Of a DNA stretch of 6,827 nucleotides, positions 5,190 through 6,827 are shown one piece after another (the stretch's first letter is position 1; every line of letters begins with the position of its first letter). Under the pieces are notes generated by a model. It saw only the letters and a program-made list of their open reading frames with translations. It was not told the DNA's origin and ran no database searches. Where the stretch lies: positions 1 through 6,827 of the forward strand of contig JAFDJF010000128.1 in NCBI GenBank assembly GCA_019307645.1. Direction: 5' to 3'. This DNA comes from Deltaproteobacteria bacterium. GTDB lineage: Bacteria; Desulfobacterota; DSM-4660; Desulfatiglandales; Desulfatiglandaceae. The position numbers and the translations under genes are program-made.

Positions 5190-6241
5190 TGTTTCCCTCC
5201 TTTGGTAACTCCCATATTCAGGAAGGGTAGAAGGTTCTCTTGATCAGCGTCCACAATATACTTGGTTCCGAGATTAGGAAAGAACTCCTGGATAGATTCC
5301 AGATACAAACGCCTGCGGGTAACGTCTTTTGCTTTGGCGTATTCTTCGTAAACCTCTAAGAATCTTAACGCATCACCCTTTGCCCGGTTCACACGGTCAA
5401 GGGCGTATCCCTCTGCCGACTTGATGGTTTTTTCGGCATCCCCCTTGGCAGCCGGAATGACCTTGTTGTAGGCTTCCTTGGCCTGGTAAATCATCCTTTC
5501 TTTTTCCTGAACAGACTGGTTTACCTCGTTGAATGAAGGTTGGACAGGTTCGGGCACGTTTGTTGTTTTCATTTCAATGTTAACCAGTCTGATGCCCGTA
5601 TCTGCATCATCCAGCTCCTTTTGCAGGAGTTCTTTGGCCTCAGAAGCGATTTCTTGCCTTTTACTGATAACTTCGTTGATACTTCTGTCTCCCACCACAA
5701 GGCGCATAACCGCCTCAGAAAGATCCCTGAGCGTAGCTTTCACGTTTCGCACTTTGAAAAGAAATTTGTATGGGTCACTGATACGGAATTGCACCACCCA
5801 CGGCACGAGCGCCACGTTCAGATCCCCGGTCAGCATAAGTGATTCCCTCAGGTAGGAGGCCTCTGCTGCATAACGTGTGCGCACGCCTGCCTGAACGGTT
5901 CGAAGACCGAATTCCTCTTTATAGGTGTAGTCCACCTTGACTTTCGTGACCTTCTCGATCCCGTTCGGAAGCTTAAAGTTAAGGCCGGGTTGCTCGATCC
6001 TGACAAATTTTCCGAACATCTGGACAACGCCGACTTCATTCAGGGCAATGGTATAGACACAGCTGTAGGCAAGGGCAATCAATATGATTGCAATGATAAT
6101 TAAAGACACGCCACCCGGAAATTTGCCCTTTACCCCACGGATTTTCTCAATGATTTCATCGAACCCGGGTGGTTCTCCGGAACTGCCTCCGGAGCCGCCT
6201 CTTTTACTTTGTTTCTGTAGTTTCTCCCAATCCCATGCCAT
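5186..6241 (-). CDS. hflK: HflK, SPFH-family modulator of FtsH
   Basis: HflK is the partner of HflC. The 351-residue protein starts MAWDWEKLQKQ, then has a short glycine/serine-rich cytoplasmic leader (15-26), one membrane segment (about 44-65) and a band-7 domain (EVGVVQMFGKFVRIEQPGLNFKLP, 69-92; DPYKFLFKV, 156-164). The HflK-type tail follows: NEVNQSVQEKERMIYQAKEAYNKVIPAAKGDAEKTI, 238-273, then EYAKAKDVTRRRLYLESIQEFF, 300-321. E. coli HflK has 419 residues; the difference lies in shorter low-complexity ends, not in the core. AGGAG (6255-6251) sits nine bases before ATG 6241. It is the first gene of a two-gene operon, diverging from the DUF721 gene. I found no convincing promoter. Confidence 0.95.
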   Translation of the reverse strand: MAWDWEKLQKQSKRGGSGGSSGEPPGFDEIIEKIRGVKGKFPGGVSLIIIAIILIALAYSCVYTIALNEVGVVQMFGKFVRIEQPGLNFKLPNGIEKVTKVKVDYTYKEEFGLRTVQAGVRTRYAAEASYLRESLMLTGDLNVALVPWVVQFRISDPYKFLFKVRNVKATLRDLSEAVMRLVVGDRSINEVISKRQEIASEAKELLQKELDDADTGIRLVNIEMKTTNVPEPVQPSFNEVNQSVQEKERMIYQAKEAYNKVIPAAKGDAEKTIKSAEGYALDRVNRAKGDALRFLEVYEEYAKAKDVTRRRLYLESIQEFFPNLGTKYIVDADQENLLPFLNMGVTKGGKQ

Positions 6242-6596
6242 ATGGTTCTACTCCTGTTGTTATAGATTTATATCCGGGCCGGTTGCAAACCACCAAACCT
6301 TGTTTGACGGCAAGACTCAAGAAAGAAAAAGTGCGCTCAGCCATCTGCAAAGAGAGGTGTATTTTTCATGAGGTTAGCCCGCTCATCAAGCGTCTTTTAA
6401 AGAGGTTGTGCGTTTGTCGCATCAACCGACTGGTTGGGGTTTACTGTGTGACGCCCATCCAAACGGTCTCGAGTTTTTTGGATGTGATTGAGCTTATCCA
6501 TTAACAATATAAAGAAAATCGGTTGACGTCAAGGAATAAAAGTCATTCGGATCAGGTTTTCTTGACTTGAAACCGGAGAACATCTAAGGTGTTTTC
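6242..6596. other. gene-free divergent spacer between hflK and the DUF721 gene
   Basis: No supportable gene is seen in these 355 bases; the open frames here are antisense extensions from hflK. The spacer contains a small CAACC-GACT-GGTTG hairpin (6423-6436), an 8-bp inverted repeat CATCCAAA/TTTGGATG (6456-6463 and 6477-6484), and a perfect TTGACGTCAA palindrome (6523-6532). It should hold the promoters for both divergent transcription units, but none stands out clearly. Confidence 0.55.
6523..6532. repeat. perfect 10-bp palindrome TTGACGTCAA upstream of the DUF721 gene
   Basis: The palindrome lies 65 bases before GTG 6597. Its left half, TTGACG, also resembles a -35 hexamer, but no good -10 follows at 16-18 bases. 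It may be a regulator site or chance. Confidence 0.25.
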
Positions 6597-6827
6597 GTGG
6601 GCAAGGACAAAAACTCTCTGATTCCGTTGAAGGAGGTGATATCGGATCTCCTTGGTAGCGGTGCTCTGCCGTTTAGTGCCGACGACGCACGCATCTGGAA
6701 GGTATGGGATGATGTCGTTGGCTCTGCCATTGCCCGAAATGCCCAGCCTTTCAGGATAAAGAACAGCCAGCTCAGGGTCAGGGTGTCGGACCCCATCTGG
6801 CATCAGGAACTGAAATTCATGGAACAG
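6597..6827 (+). CDS. DUF721 (DciA-like) protein, 3' end cut by window
   Basis: The frame from GTG 6597 stays open for 77 codons to the window edge. The in-frame stop TAA at 6585 leaves no earlier start that fits, and AAGG (6586-6589) lies seven bases upstream. The protein reads VGKDKNSLIPLKEVISDLLG, then ARIWKVWDDVVGSAIARNAQ (31-50) and PFRIKNSQLRVRVSDPIWHQELKFM (51-75). The W-x2-VG-x-IA-x-(H/N)-(T/A) core and the L-V-V-S-x-W-x-QEL strand are the DUF721/DciA signature. DciA-type DUF721 proteins interact with the replicative helicase DnaB; other members are uncharacterised, so the helicase-loading role is inferred. Family members are often about 90-170 residues, so roughly half may be missing. 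Confidence 0.85.
   Translation, partial: MGKDKNSLIPLKEVISDLLGSGALPFSADDARIWKVWDDVVGSAIARNAQPFRIKNSQLRVRVSDPIWHQELKFMEQ

Noticed and set aside
6259..6288. TTGCAA-18-TATAAC on the minus strand as hflK promoter
   Set aside because: Transcription would start near 6252, inside the hflK ribosome binding site (6251-6255), leaving no usable leader.
6169..6504. Plus-strand open frames covering the start of hflK and the spacer
   Set aside because: They begin antisense within hflK, lack a ribosome site, and show no domain.
1..6827. CRISPR array, tRNA/rRNA, toxin-antitoxin, phage or defence genes
   Set aside because: I found no regularly spaced direct repeats, no tRNA- or rRNA-like segments, and no ORFs resembling such proteins in either strand.

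Overview
The window looks like chromosomal DNA of a Gram-negative bacterium, probably a sulfate-reducer-type deltaproteobacterium (Desulfobacterota, Desulfobacterales-like). kdsB implies a Kdo-containing lipopolysaccharide and hflKC is typical of proteobacteria-like cells. The small C-x4-C / C-x2-C zinc ribbon before queD and the repeat-rich intergenic DNA resemble what I recall from that group. The taxonomic call is inference from gene content, because no rRNA or other marker is present.

Layout. Positions 1-249 hold no gene but carry one copy of a dispersed repeat and a good sigma70-type promoter. A rightward series follows: an FmdB-type zinc-ribbon protein (289-453), a 181-bp near-perfect palindrome (478-658), a two-domain zinc-ribbon protein starting at GTG 675, queD (930-1301), a second unrelated palindromic element (1303-1477), kdsB (1523-2269), a repeat-bearing spacer, and recJ (about 2407-4164). 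recJ converges on the leftward pair hflK-hflC (6241-4254) across a strong inverted repeat. To the right of hflK is a 355-bp gene-free spacer. A rightward DUF721 (DciA-like) gene then starts at GTG 6597 and is cut by the window edge.

Functions. The genes are mostly housekeeping: queuosine precursor synthesis (QueD), Kdo activation (KdsB), 5'-3' single-strand DNA exonuclease (RecJ), the SPFH complex that modulates FtsH (HflK/HflC), and a DUF721 protein linked to replication initiation. The zinc-ribbon gene and queD lie 3 bp apart and are probably co-transcribed. hflK and hflC overlap by 4 bp and are clearly one operon.

The least ordinary content is non-coding. Two different long foldback elements bracket the zinc-ribbon/queD pair. 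The first has terminal and central arm segments whose only mismatches are all G.U-compatible in the rightward transcript. A separate short repeat family occurs in three intergenic gaps. I see no phage, CRISPR, defence or toxin system, and no clearly new multi-gene system.
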